64,000 nucleotides of DNA, taken from the NCBI GenBank assembly GCA_029552745.1, contig JAKPDK010000182.1, positions 124,001 to 188,000 on the forward strand. Reading direction: 5' to 3'. This stretch comes from Candidatus Hydrogenedentota bacterium. Its GTDB lineage: Bacteria; Hydrogenedentota; Hydrogenedentia; Hydrogenedentales; SLHB01. Under the pieces are notes generated by a model. It was not told where the DNA came from. It searched no databases and saw nothing but the letters and a program-made list of their open reading frames with translations. Each line of letters begins with the position of its first letter. Position 1 is the stretch's first letter. A program made the translations under genes and the position numbers. Below are positions 7,560 to 16,061 of the stretch, piece after piece.

Positions 7560-8612
7560 TTACTGCATTTTTTCGGTTTGTCGCGACAACTCAAAAAGGT
7601 TCAGTCCTTCGCGATATAGGGAAAACACGCCAAGTATGGCGACGCATACAAAGTTAGCAACGTGTGAGACAATTGCCAGAGCCAAAGCATCGCCGAGGTT
7701 CAAGTTTGGAATGGTCATCAAAAGACTCGCCACTACCCCCAATTGGAACTGTCCGATGAACCCGGGTGCCCCCGGAACGCTAATAAAAACCGCCACACCG
7801 ATTTGCATTACAAAAGGCGCATACCAAGGCCAGTCGAGGCGGAATGCCTCACATAGGGCAGCGGAAAACAGGACGAAACAGCCCCACGTGACGAGGTTAA
7901 AAGCCACCGATTTTGCCATATCCATTGGCGAGCGAAATACATGCAATCCTTGTGCGAAATGGTCTAGCAGCTTATGAACGCGTTCAGCGAGTTTTTGGGA
8001 TATTACCCCAAAGATGGCGTCAGACACCCGAATTACAAAAGCACGACTTATGTAGAGAGCAGCGAGACCCACGCACATGATGACGAAGAACAGCGCGGCA
8101 GCGGCTTCGGCTCGGTTCAAATACTCCGGCCGAATGAGGATATTGTCTTTCGTTCCTAGCACGGATGCAGGGATTTCCACCGGATGCGGACGGAACGAGA
8201 TCAGCGCGACCGCTATCATCGTGAGGAGTCCGATGAGGTCATTGACACGGTCAAGAGCAACCAACGCCAGACTTTGCGTGGCGGGGAGCCGTGTAAGTCG
8301 GGCGAGTACTACCGCGCGCACCAGTTCTCCAATGCGGGCTGGGAGTAAAAAGTTAGCCAGAAAACCAATTTGAGTGGCGCTGAAAAGGTTTCGAAAGGAC
8401 GTATGCGGGTGAACCGCTCGAACAATATATCCCCATCGTAGAATCCGGAAGAAGAAACTGGCGACCAAAGGTACCAGAGCACCAGCAAGCCATAAAGGAT
8501 CAGCTGCAAGAATCGACGTGCGGAACTCAGTCCAACTTGTACCACGGAACAGGATCGCCAACATGACGATCCCCACAACCAAACCAATAGCGGCTCTCAC
8601 ATAGTTTTTCAT
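7560..8612 (-). CDS. Flippase-like / lysylphosphatidylglycerol synthase transmembrane-region protein (UPF0104)
   Basis: 350 residues with about eight hydrophobic segments spread over the whole length. The N-terminal pattern 'SFFFRILRWGYIVRA' and the loop 'LLPARIGELVRAVVLARL' are hallmarks of the PF03706 membrane family (the flippase half of MprF, also AglD-like proteins). There is no C-terminal LPG synthetase domain, so it is probably a stand-alone lipid-linked glycan or phospholipid transporter. No glycosyltransferase is next to it, so the substrate is unknown. Confidence 0.87.
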   Translation of the reverse strand: MKNYVRAAIGLVVGIVMLAILFRGTSWTEFRTSILAADPLWLAGALVPLVASFFFRILRWGYIVRAVHPHTSFRNLFSATQIGFLANFLLPARIGELVRAVVLARLTRLPATQSLALVALDRVNDLIGLLTMIAVALISFRPHPVEIPASVLGTKDNILIRPEYLNRAEAAAALFFVIMCVGLAALYISRAFVIRVSDAIFGVISQKLAERVHKLLDHFAQGLHVFRSPMDMAKSVAFNLVTWGCFVLFSAALCEAFRLDWPWYAPFVMQIGVAVFISVPGAPGFIGQFQLGVVASLLMTIPNLNLGDALALAIVSHVANFVCVAILGVFSLYREGLNLFELSRQTEKMQ

Positions 8613-8793
8613 GTCTCTTTGTCCAACAAGCGGGAAGGGCGTACTATATCACATCGGCGCCGTTCGAAGGAATAGACCAGGAACAGGCGCGGAGGAATTT
8701 CCCAAATATCGTCACACGGTCGATATGGAATCTTGATACGATATATTCTGTTAAGACATTAAGGATACAAGTAACTTTTGAAGGAGATGGAAC

Positions 8794-9474
8794 ATGCTCA
8801 CGAAAAAAACATGGTATGTGCTGGTGTTGGTTGTTGGGTTGACGTGTTGGGTGTACGGCGAACCCGGTCAAGGGAAAGATGCAGCAGCCCAAGCTCAACC
8901 TCTCTTCAATGGCAAGGACTTTACGGGTTGGGTGCGATTTCTGCCGGATGCGAACGTGGATGCCGATACCGTTTGGCAGGTGAAAGACGGTGTAATTCAT
9001 TGCACGGGGACTCCTACAGGTTATTTGCGGACGGAACAGCCTTATGGGGATTATCGTCTGGAGTTGGAATGGCGCTGGGTAGAAAAGCCAGGTAACAGCG
9101 GGGTCCTTCTTCATATCACCGGGGATGACAAAGTTTGGCCGAAATCGATCGAGGCACAACTGAAAAGTGACAACGCCGGTGATTTTTATGTTATTGAGGG
9201 AACGGATTTCAAAGAACACGTCAATAAAGATGACCGCCGTGTGCCTAAAAAAATGGAGTCCAATGAAAAACCGATCGGCGAGTGGAACAAAATGGAGATA
9301 GAGTGCAAAGGTGACACCATAAAGGTCTATGTCAACGGCGTGTTGCAGAACGAGGCTACAGAGACCTCCGTGGTGAAAGGCATGATTGGTCTCCAGAGCG
9401 AAGGCGCGCCCATCGAATTTCGGAACATAGTTTTGAAACCGTTGCCTTCTTCGGTGCGCCGGGTTGAAAAATGA
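8794..9474 (+). CDS. DUF1080 (3-keto-disaccharide hydrolase-type) exported protein
   Basis: 226 residues. A signal peptide (basic start, Val/Leu-rich core to residue ~21) is followed by 'LFNGKDFTGWV', the hallmark opening of the DUF1080/PF06439 concanavalin-like domain, and later 'NSGVLLH' and 'WNKMEIECKGDTIKVYVNG', both typical. Some members hydrolyse 3-keto-glucosides; many are only known as sugar-binding domains in Planctomycetes and relatives. AAGGAGAT precedes the ATG. It is first of a likely three-gene run with pdxA and an AraC regulator (27- and 6-base gaps). Confidence 0.9.
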   Translation: MLTKKTWYVLVLVVGLTCWVYGEPGQGKDAAAQAQPLFNGKDFTGWVRFLPDANVDADTVWQVKDGVIHCTGTPTGYLRTEQPYGDYRLELEWRWVEKPGNSGVLLHITGDDKVWPKSIEAQLKSDNAGDFYVIEGTDFKEHVNKDDRRVPKKMESNEKPIGEWNKMEIECKGDTIKVYVNGVLQNEATETSVVKGMIGLQSEGAPIEFRNIVLKPLPSSVRRVEK

Positions 9475-9501
9475 AACATCCGTGGCGGAAGTGAAACCAG
9501 G

Positions 9502-10536
9502 ATGATTGACGAGGCTCTTTCGAATCGTACCCGCCCGATTGTCGGTATTACCATGGGCGACCCGGCAGGCATAGGGCCTGAGATTACCCTCAAGGCGCTT
9601 GTCGATCCGCGGGTTCTTCGTTCGTGTGTACCGGTTGTGTACGGCGATGTAGCGGTGTTGCGTCGGGTTGCCGAGTTATTGAGTTTGGATCTTCCCCCGT
9701 CCGTTTGTATTGCCGATTGGCGGAACGCCGGAATGGCGCCCGAGAGCGCGATCATCGTCGATTGTGGGGTGTTGACTCCGGAAGAGGTATGTCCGGGGGT
9801 TGTGTCCGCTGCGTGTGGTAAAGCGGCTTACACCTATCTTGCGGCTGCTGTGGCAGATGCGAAGTCAGGACGGATCAGCGCCATTTCCACTGCGCCGCTT
9901 CACAAAGAGGCATTGCATGCTGCAGGAGTGAATTATCCTGGACATACCGAAATTCTTGCGGCGCTCACCCACACGGAGCGGTATTGTATGATGCTGGCAT
10001 GCGACGAACTTTGTATTGGTTTTGTGACCACGCATGTCGCCCTGGCTGACGTATCACGGATTCTCTCGGTCGAACGCGTTTACGAGGTTATCCGGCTGAC
10101 CGCAGAGGCAGCGGCACGGCTCAGAACCCCATCCCCGCGTTTGTGTGTTTGTGGACTAAATCCTCATGCGGGAGAGGGTGGCTTGTTTGGCGAAGAAGAG
10201 CAAAATTATATCGTTCCCGCGATTAAGCGTGCCCTCGCTGAGGGACTGCGGGTCGAGGGGCCGATTCCTCCGGATACGGCGTTTTTGCCGGAACGTCGAG
10301 ACCTCACGGACGCTTATGTAGCGATGTATCACGATCAGGGGCACATTCCTTTCAAGATGCAGGCATTTGATCGCGGTGTCAATATTACGCTTGGACTGCC
10401 GATTGTTCGCACGAGCGTAGACCACGGCACGGCTTTTGACATCGCGTGGAAAGGCATCGCCAATCCGAATAGTCTTGTTCAAGCCATTCGATATGCTGTG
10501 CAGTTGAAAAGCTTCGAAAGCATGAAAAAAGGATAG
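9502..10536 (+). CDS. pdxA: 4-hydroxythreonine-4-phosphate dehydrogenase
   Basis: 344 residues. It carries 'GITMGDPAGIGPEI' at the start, 'TAPLHKEAL' with the substrate-binding Lys region, 'NPHAGEGGLFG' and 'AMYHDQGHIPFKM', all PdxA signatures; the histidines in TTHVAL, YHDQGH and VDHGTAFD supply the metal site. In DXP-dependent vitamin B6 synthesis it oxidises 4-phosphohydroxy-L-threonine. It lies between a sugar-related DUF1080 protein and an AraC regulator rather than next to pdxJ, so a PdxA2-like role in sugar-acid catabolism is an alternative. Confidence 0.93.
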   Translation: MIDEALSNRTRPIVGITMGDPAGIGPEITLKALVDPRVLRSCVPVVYGDVAVLRRVAELLSLDLPPSVCIADWRNAGMAPESAIIVDCGVLTPEEVCPGVVSAACGKAAYTYLAAAVADAKSGRISAISTAPLHKEALHAAGVNYPGHTEILAALTHTERYCMMLACDELCIGFVTTHVALADVSRILSVERVYEVIRLTAEAAARLRTPSPRLCVCGLNPHAGEGGLFGEEEQNYIVPAIKRALAEGLRVEGPIPPDTAFLPERRDLTDAYVAMYHDQGHIPFKMQAFDRGVNITLGLPIVRTSVDHGTAFDIAWKGIANPNSLVQAIRYAVQLKSFESMKKG

Positions 10537-10542
10537 CCCTGT

Positions 10543-11301
10543 ATGGCACAGATGCAATTAGCTTTTCTTTTCGAAAGCGTGACCCCGGCTCAAATGCACG
10601 TGCCCCAACACGTCCACGAAGTGCTGGAGTTCGTCTACTATGCGCGGGGCTGCGGCACTTCCACGATTGATCGCACCTTGCATTATGTCTGCCCGGGCGT
10701 GTTCACCATTACGCCTTCTGGTTTGTCGCATGACCAAGTGAATCATACCGAAATTGCATCGATATGCTTGGGCCTTCCAAAGAGTCCATTGGAAAGATTC
10801 GTAGGTTCTTGGCCTGATCATTCGGGAGACATGGGCATTGCTTGTCAAAAGCTTCTTGAGGAAACCCAAAACTATGGAATAGAAAATAATCGAGTCTTTG
10901 CAGGGTTACTCATGCAAGTGATTGCCTTAGCGGAACGACGGATTCGAGAGACCCCTGCCCTGTCGCGACACGAGTTGTTGATCGCTCAAGCACGGGCGTT
11001 GATCCGTCAACATGCCGGATGCATAACAGTGGCGGAACTCGCGGAAAAGCTTCACGTCAGTGCGAGCCATTTACGACACCTTTTCACGAAGTACGCTGAC
11101 CAGAGTCCAGCAGAATTGATCATACGCGCCCGTTTGGAACATGCCGTGCGTCTTCTCGCAGATCCGCAAAAGAGCATCCAAGAGGTCGCCTACGCCTGTG
11201 GTTTTTCTAGTCCCTATTATTTCAGCCGATTTTTCAAAGAAAGAACCGGTGCCCCGCCTTCCCAGATTCGAGATCACATAATCGGTTTAGACAAAAAATA
11301 G
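10543..11301 (+). CDS. AraC family transcriptional regulator
   Basis: 252 residues. The N-terminal cupin-like sensing domain contains 'HVHEVLEFVYYARGCGT'. The C-terminal ~100 residues hold two helix-turn-helix units, the first in 'TVAELAEKLHVSASHLRHLF', the second in 'IQEVAYACGFSSPYYFSRFFK', the canonical AraC signature. It starts six bases after the pdxA stop, so it is probably co-transcribed and may control the DUF1080-pdxA genes or a sugar regulon. The ligand is not deducible. Confidence 0.93.
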   Translation: MAQMQLAFLFESVTPAQMHVPQHVHEVLEFVYYARGCGTSTIDRTLHYVCPGVFTITPSGLSHDQVNHTEIASICLGLPKSPLERFVGSWPDHSGDMGIACQKLLEETQNYGIENNRVFAGLLMQVIALAERRIRETPALSRHELLIAQARALIRQHAGCITVAELAEKLHVSASHLRHLFTKYADQSPAELIIRARLEHAVRLLADPQKSIQEVAYACGFSSPYYFSRFFKERTGAPPSQIRDHIIGLDKK

Positions 11302-11453
11302 GCCGTTTTGTGCATTTACTTATTTTCCTCCTTGCTCTACTCTTCAGGTGTACAAGGTGCGAAGTCAATCGGTGAAACAACTTTTCGCCTTGTAGGGATT
11401 ACATTGCCCTTTTCGAGGGCGTTAACAAGAGGCATTAACAGGAGGAAAAGGAG

Positions 11454-12584
11454 ATGAAGAAGAAACTGGGTTTCACGTTAATTGAGTTATTGGTTGTGAT
11501 CGCGATCATAGCCATACTCGCGGCAATTCTATTGCCGGCTTTGGCGCGGGCACGTGAGGCGGCACGGCGTGCCAGTTGCCAGAACAACCTGAAGCAGTGG
11601 GGTCTGATTTTCAAGATGTTTGCCAGTGAGAACAGAACGGGAAAGTTTCCCTCCGGCTCTAACATAGCGGTGTGGGTCGACCACGCCGCGTTGGGGGGCC
11701 CCACGTCGTGGTGGCAGTATTGGAATCACCTCAAGGGGGTGAACGCCGCGGAACTGTACCCTGAGTATTGGACAGATCCTGCGATTGCGGTGTGTCCTTC
11801 GGATACACGTGCCTCGTTGGAACGGCAGTTGGTATGGTTCGATCAAGCCGTATTGCCACGGTTCATTAATGAAACGGACTATGTAAATGAGATCAAAAAA
11901 ACCGCAGATGCGGTAGCAGCGGCGGGACAGCCGGAAGCAGGTAAAGTCTGCCTGAACATGAAGCTTTCTCATCCGATTTCGTACATCTACTGGCCCTTTG
12001 CCGTGTCCCGGACAGTCGAGATGGTTGCATTGGACGACGTGATTTGGTGGTGGCATTTTTGGGATCGCGTGAACGCGTCAGGAACCGCATGGTGGGCACC
12101 GCTTGATGGTACTGCTTACGGCTGTATCAATTACCGTGGATTACCGGTACCTGGCTGGAACGACACGGACCTCGAGTGGTCTATCCTTCAAAATGGCGCC
12201 CTTTACAATTGGGAGATGAATGGATGGATCTCTTCCCCGGATGGAAAGCCGTTGCCTAAGCAGGTGTACCGGCTTAAAGAGGGAATCGAACGGTTTTTCA
12301 TTACCGATATCAACAATCCGGCTGCGGGTTCCAAAGCTCAAAGCAATATCATCGTTATGTATGACGCCTTTGGGGGAGGTTACGGGCGCAATGCGGGCGA
12401 TCCGCTAACCTTAAACTTCAACCATATTCCCGGGGGATCGAACGTCCTGTATATGGACGGTCATGTCTCTTTTGTGAAGTACGGCCAAGCTGCACCGCTG
12501 GAATATGCAACTCAGGGTGAAACCGGCAGCAACATGTTGGACTTTGCCCCATTAGTACTGCCTATTATGGGTGGTTACGAATAA
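11454..12584 (+). CDS. Prepilin-like protein, H-X9-DG type (first of three)
   Basis: 376 residues. The start [15 protein letters not shown] is a type IV prepilin leader: cleavage after Gly7, Phe at mature +1 and Glu at +5, followed by a hydrophobic helix ending '[20 protein letters not shown]'. The C-terminus has [17 protein letters not shown], the H-X9-DG signature of this pseudopilin family (DUF1559-related), abundant in Lentisphaerae, Planctomycetes and related phyla. AGGAGG/AAGGAG precede the ATG. It is exported to the cell envelope; its function is unknown. It is a single-gene unit closed by a terminator. Near-identical N-termini occur at 27137 and 46769. Confidence 0.93.
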   Translation: MKKKLGFTLIELLVVIAIIAILAAILLPALARAREAARRASCQNNLKQWGLIFKMFASENRTGKFPSGSNIAVWVDHAALGGPTSWWQYWNHLKGVNAAELYPEYWTDPAIAVCPSDTRASLERQLVWFDQAVLPRFINETDYVNEIKKTADAVAAAGQPEAGKVCLNMKLSHPISYIYWPFAVSRTVEMVALDDVIWWWHFWDRVNASGTAWWAPLDGTAYGCINYRGLPVPGWNDTDLEWSILQNGALYNWEMNGWISSPDGKPLPKQVYRLKEGIERFFITDINNPAAGSKAQSNIIVMYDAFGGGYGRNAGDPLTLNFNHIPGGSNVLYMDGHVSFVKYGQAAPLEYATQGETGSNMLDFAPLVLPIMGGYE

Positions 12585-12605
12585 GGATAAATGGGGTGAA
12601 GAGGA

Positions 12606-12656
12606 GACCCGCGGCGGCCACACATTCGTTCAGACACACCGCCGCGGGTCTTTTAT
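12606..12656 (+). terminator. Rho-independent terminator after the first prepilin gene
   Basis: A 12-bp perfect stem, GACCCGCGGCGG (12606-12617) with CCGCCGCGGGTC (12639-12650), with a 21-base loop and TTTTAT after it, 22 bases past the stop codon. Confidence 0.85.
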
Positions 12657-12734
12657 CTAACCTTGGTCATGGTTCTTCTCAAAGGGCAACTTCAGTAAAT
12701 TCGAAGCACCGAAAGCACGTGTCGGGAGAGAAAT

Positions 12735-13661
12735 ATGTCGCAAAAAATAACGATTGTCGGCAGTTATAACGTGGGGCTCTTTTTGAAGGGGGAACGGCTT
12801 CCCAAAAAAGGGGAAACCATCATCGGAGATTCGTTCCGGGAAAGTGGTGGTGGAAAAGGATCGAATCAGGCGGTCGCTGCAGCACTACTAGGAGCGGACA
12901 CGTCCTTCGTATGTCGCATTGGAGATGATCAATACGGCCAAAATGCTCTGAAGATGTATCAGAACTTTGGTATTTCAACCGACTATGTTTTCGTGGATCA
13001 AACTATTCATTCGGGGATAAGCGTCATTCTTATTGACAATGCGGGGAACAACATGATTTCCGTCGTGCCGGGAGCGAACTACCGCTTGAGCAAAACGGAT
13101 ATTGATTCCGCATCGTTGTTGTTTCGCTCGTCCGTGATGGTAGGCTTTCAGCTGGAAAACAAGCTAGATACCGTTCTTTACGGGATACGCGTTGCGAAGG
13201 AAACGGGCGCTCAAGTGATTTTGGACCCGGCGCCTGCTTTGGTTTTGCCTGATGACATCTTCCCTCTATTGGACTACATAAAGCCTAATGAGACGGAAGC
13301 TACCACCATAACGGGCATACCTGTCAATGACGTGGATTCGGCGGTTCGTGCGGGGGAATGGCTTGTAGAGCACGGTGTCAAGACAGCCATTGTGACCTTA
13401 GGCGAGGCGGGGGCTGTTGCTGTCGATGAGAAGGGGGCCTGTCATTATCCGGCTCCCAAAGTGAATTGTGTGGATGCAACCGGTGCGGGGGATATTTTCA
13501 GCGGCGCTTTCATGTGTGCCTTGTCACATGGGGAGTCTTTCGCGGATGCTATCGTGTTTGCCAACCATGCGGCGGCGCTGGCTTGTACGAAGCTTGGAGT
13601 GATTGAGGCAATTCCGAGCCGGGAAGATGTGTTGGGTTTTATGAAAGCCGGCGGTAGGTAA
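12735..13661 (+). CDS. rbsK: Ribokinase (PfkB family)
   Basis: 308 residues. 'GGGKGSNQAVAAALLGA' near residue 40 is the first PfkB signature with the ribose-binding GGKGxNQA; 'DATGAGDIFSGAF' near residue 250 is the second signature with the catalytic Asp and the anion hole. 'KPNETEA' is also typical. It phosphorylates ribose (or a similar sugar) with ATP in the cytoplasm. It opens a run with a URO-D-like gene nine bases later, a nucleoside-hydrolase-like gene and a GH42, so ribose from nucleoside cleavage is a reasonable substrate. Confidence 0.92.
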   Translation: MSQKITIVGSYNVGLFLKGERLPKKGETIIGDSFRESGGGKGSNQAVAAALLGADTSFVCRIGDDQYGQNALKMYQNFGISTDYVFVDQTIHSGISVILIDNAGNNMISVVPGANYRLSKTDIDSASLLFRSSVMVGFQLENKLDTVLYGIRVAKETGAQVILDPAPALVLPDDIFPLLDYIKPNETEATTITGIPVNDVDSAVRAGEWLVEHGVKTAIVTLGEAGAVAVDEKGACHYPAPKVNCVDATGAGDIFSGAFMCALSHGESFADAIVFANHAAALACTKLGVIEAIPSREDVLGFMKAGGR

Positions 13662-13669
13662 AGGGCGGA

Positions 13670-14770
13670 ATGATGCAACAAAAAAGTATCCGAGATCGTC
13701 TGCTTGACGTTTATCGTCACTGCCCCAAGAGCTCCCACGTTGCGGCAAGTTACGTGCGTTATCTGCCCAGAGGAGGCGGCGAAAGAGACTTGCGGAATCG
13801 GGGACTTGGTCTTATCGATTTTTATCCCGCCGTTTCTCTTTTGGCGCCTGCATGGCATACGCAAGAAGGATACATTTCGGAAGTCCGGGATGCCGTGTTT
13901 CACATCGAGCATTTTACCGAAGGCGGGATGCCAACGGAAAAGCGGTCGTATCATACTCCTCTCGGTACGGTTTCGCAGATTACGCAAAAAGACCCGCAAT
14001 ACCACAGCGATTGGACCCGGAGACACTATATAACGGAGACCGAAGATTACGGAGTGGTACAGTACCTGGTGGAAAACACGGTTTTTCAGAATCACCATGA
14101 CGCGATCCGAAGCCGCCTGTGCGATTTGGGAGAGGATGGCGTTTTGCTGGCACGGTTGGACCGAAGTCCTTTCCAGAAGATTTTGGTGGAACTTTCAAAA
14201 CCCGACCAGTTCTTGATGGACATGCTGGTACGGACCCCCGAGGCGCTTTCTTTGCTAGAGGCTTTGCGAGAGCGTTTGTTGGAACAGGTGGAATTGGCAT
14301 GTTCTTCTCCAGCGGAATTGATATGGCAGCCGGACAACTTGTCGGGAGATATGACCCCACCCGACCTCTTCGAAGAGTTTGTTTTATCTTTTTATGAAGA
14401 AGCAGCAGCACGGGTTCGCCGGGCGGGCAAGGTTTATGTGGTGCATATGGATGGACGTATGAAGTCGTTACGCGACATGATTGCGGCGAGTAGCATTCCT
14501 GTCATCGAGTCGTTTTCGTTGCCCGATATGGGGAACGATATGACACTAGAGGAAGCCTGTGCCGCCTGGCCGTCTAAAGTCATACTACCGAACTTTCCCT
14601 CCTCCTGGTGTGAGAAAGAGGAGGATGAGATTCGAGGACAACTTGCCGCAACGATCAAGGCGATACCTCAAGGACGTGGCGTTGTCATTCAGATCAGCGA
14701 GGACCTTCCTCCGCGTCAGTGGTACAGGGTGGGGAAATTATTGACAGAGGTTACAGAGGATAGATCGTGA
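13670..14770 (+). CDS. Uroporphyrinogen decarboxylase-like (URO-D/MtaA superfamily) protein
   Basis: 366 residues with the superfamily's general layout: an N-terminal 'IRDRLLDVYRH', a mid-protein stretch on Asp/Asn-rich loops ('WQPDNLSGDMTPPDLFEEFVLSFYEE') where methyltransferase members bind substrate, and a C-terminal barrel end ('PQGRGVVIQISEDLPP'). The His-x-Cys zinc motif of MtaA-type methyltransferases is replaced by HMDG ('VYVVHMDGRM'). It lacks the uroporphyrinogen-binding signatures, so it is not a heme enzyme. It probably handles methyl groups or a metabolite, but the substrate is unknown. It starts nine bases after rbsK. Confidence 0.82.
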   Translation: MMQQKSIRDRLLDVYRHCPKSSHVAASYVRYLPRGGGERDLRNRGLGLIDFYPAVSLLAPAWHTQEGYISEVRDAVFHIEHFTEGGMPTEKRSYHTPLGTVSQITQKDPQYHSDWTRRHYITETEDYGVVQYLVENTVFQNHHDAIRSRLCDLGEDGVLLARLDRSPFQKILVELSKPDQFLMDMLVRTPEALSLLEALRERLLEQVELACSSPAELIWQPDNLSGDMTPPDLFEEFVLSFYEEAAARVRRAGKVYVVHMDGRMKSLRDMIAASSIPVIESFSLPDMGNDMTLEEACAAWPSKVILPNFPSSWCEKEEDEIRGQLAATIKAIPQGRGVVIQISEDLPPRQWYRVGKLLTEVTEDRS

Positions 14771-14844
14771 TATGGTGACACGCGGCGCTCACAAATTCAG
14801 AAGACGCCCCCATTTTGTTGGCTTTCATGGAAAGGAGACCTGTA

Positions 14845-15984
14845 ATGAATGCTCAACGCCTCGTGTTTGTTGCTTTGGCAAGTTTGATTTCTGGAGTTAG
14901 CGACGCTATGGATGAGCATGGAGTGACAGAAAGGACCCAGACAATGCCCGTACAACTTATTCATACTGCAGATTTGTACCACCCCCCTTGTGACCCAGAT
15001 GATCACTGGGACGTTGCTTCTCTGTACGCGCTAGTTAAAATGGGACGGGTCGAACTCCTGGGCGTGGTAATCGATCATCCCTTGCCTCCAGATGAAAATG
15101 GAATTGTCCCGATGGGGGCGGGCGAGCCGGCCGTGCAAGCCATCGCCCAACTGAACTACATAACGGGGTCGGCTGTTGTGCCCGCTGTGGGTACAGGAAT
15201 TCCATTTCAGCAAGCTTTCTCCGGGAACGGGAAATGTCTTGCTGACTTCCGAGCCGCGAGATTTATCTTGGAAACCCTTCGTCGGGCTTCCCAACCGGTT
15301 GTCATTTCTATCGCTGGGTCTTGCCGAGATGTAGCGATTGCCAGCAAATTCGACCCCGGTTTGTTTCAAGAGAAATGCGCCGGTATCTACCTAAACGCCG
15401 GTGCGGCCTTCTCCAGCCTTCCGGGAAACCACGACAAAGAATGGAACGTGGCTTTGGATCCGGCGGCGTACCGACAGATTTTTGAGATTCCGTGTCCGAT
15501 ATATTGGATGCCTTGTTTCGACGACTTGGCGCGATTTGAGTCGCACGCGCATGGATCCTATTGGCGTTTTCGCCAGGGGGATGTGCTTGACCATCTTTCG
15601 CCTGCGGTACAAAACTATTTTTTATATGCCCTTTCCCGAAGCACAGACCAACGTTGGTTGAGTCAAATCTTAGGTGGTGTAAACAGCGTGGCTTTGGAGA
15701 TCCAGAGCAAGTCGTACCGAAATATGTGGTGCACGGCGGGGTTTCTTCATCTTGCGGGACTAACGGTCACCCGTGCCGGCGATCTTGTGCCGCGTTTTGA
15801 TATACCGGAATCCGAAACGCTCTTCCATTTTCGACCGGTGCGAATCTCCTGGGAAAACTCGGGCGCAAACCGGTGGGAACCGACTGATCAACCCGGACGG
15901 CATTTCTTGTTTGAAGTGAACGACGTTGAGAAATACAAGTCAACTATGCCGACGATATTACGAAAACTGCTTGAGAAGCTCTAA
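14845..15984 (+). CDS. Nucleoside hydrolase-like exported protein
   Basis: 379 residues from ATG 14845, chosen for AAAGGAG about eight bases upstream. A hydrophobic N-terminus ('LVFVALASLISGVSDA') is a probable signal peptide. 'HTADLYHPPCDPDDHWDVASLYAL' corresponds to the Ca-binding loop of nucleoside hydrolases, but the order of aspartates is changed (DPDDHWD instead of DTDxGxDD). Later 'PVVISIAGSCRDVAIAS' fits the family's GPLTNLA position. Divergence at the metal loop means activity is uncertain. Its position after rbsK supports a nucleoside or N-glycoside role. Confidence 0.72.
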   Translation: MNAQRLVFVALASLISGVSDAMDEHGVTERTQTMPVQLIHTADLYHPPCDPDDHWDVASLYALVKMGRVELLGVVIDHPLPPDENGIVPMGAGEPAVQAIAQLNYITGSAVVPAVGTGIPFQQAFSGNGKCLADFRAARFILETLRRASQPVVISIAGSCRDVAIASKFDPGLFQEKCAGIYLNAGAAFSSLPGNHDKEWNVALDPAAYRQIFEIPCPIYWMPCFDDLARFESHAHGSYWRFRQGDVLDHLSPAVQNYFLYALSRSTDQRWLSQILGGVNSVALEIQSKSYRNMWCTAGFLHLAGLTVTRAGDLVPRFDIPESETLFHFRPVRISWENSGANRWEPTDQPGRHFLFEVNDVEKYKSTMPTILRKLLEKL

Positions 15985-16061
15985 AACTCTCTTCAGGTTG
16001 CTCCTTTGCGACAAACGCAGTTTCCGCTTGGGCAAGTGACTAATGTAGGGGAGTATTACGC

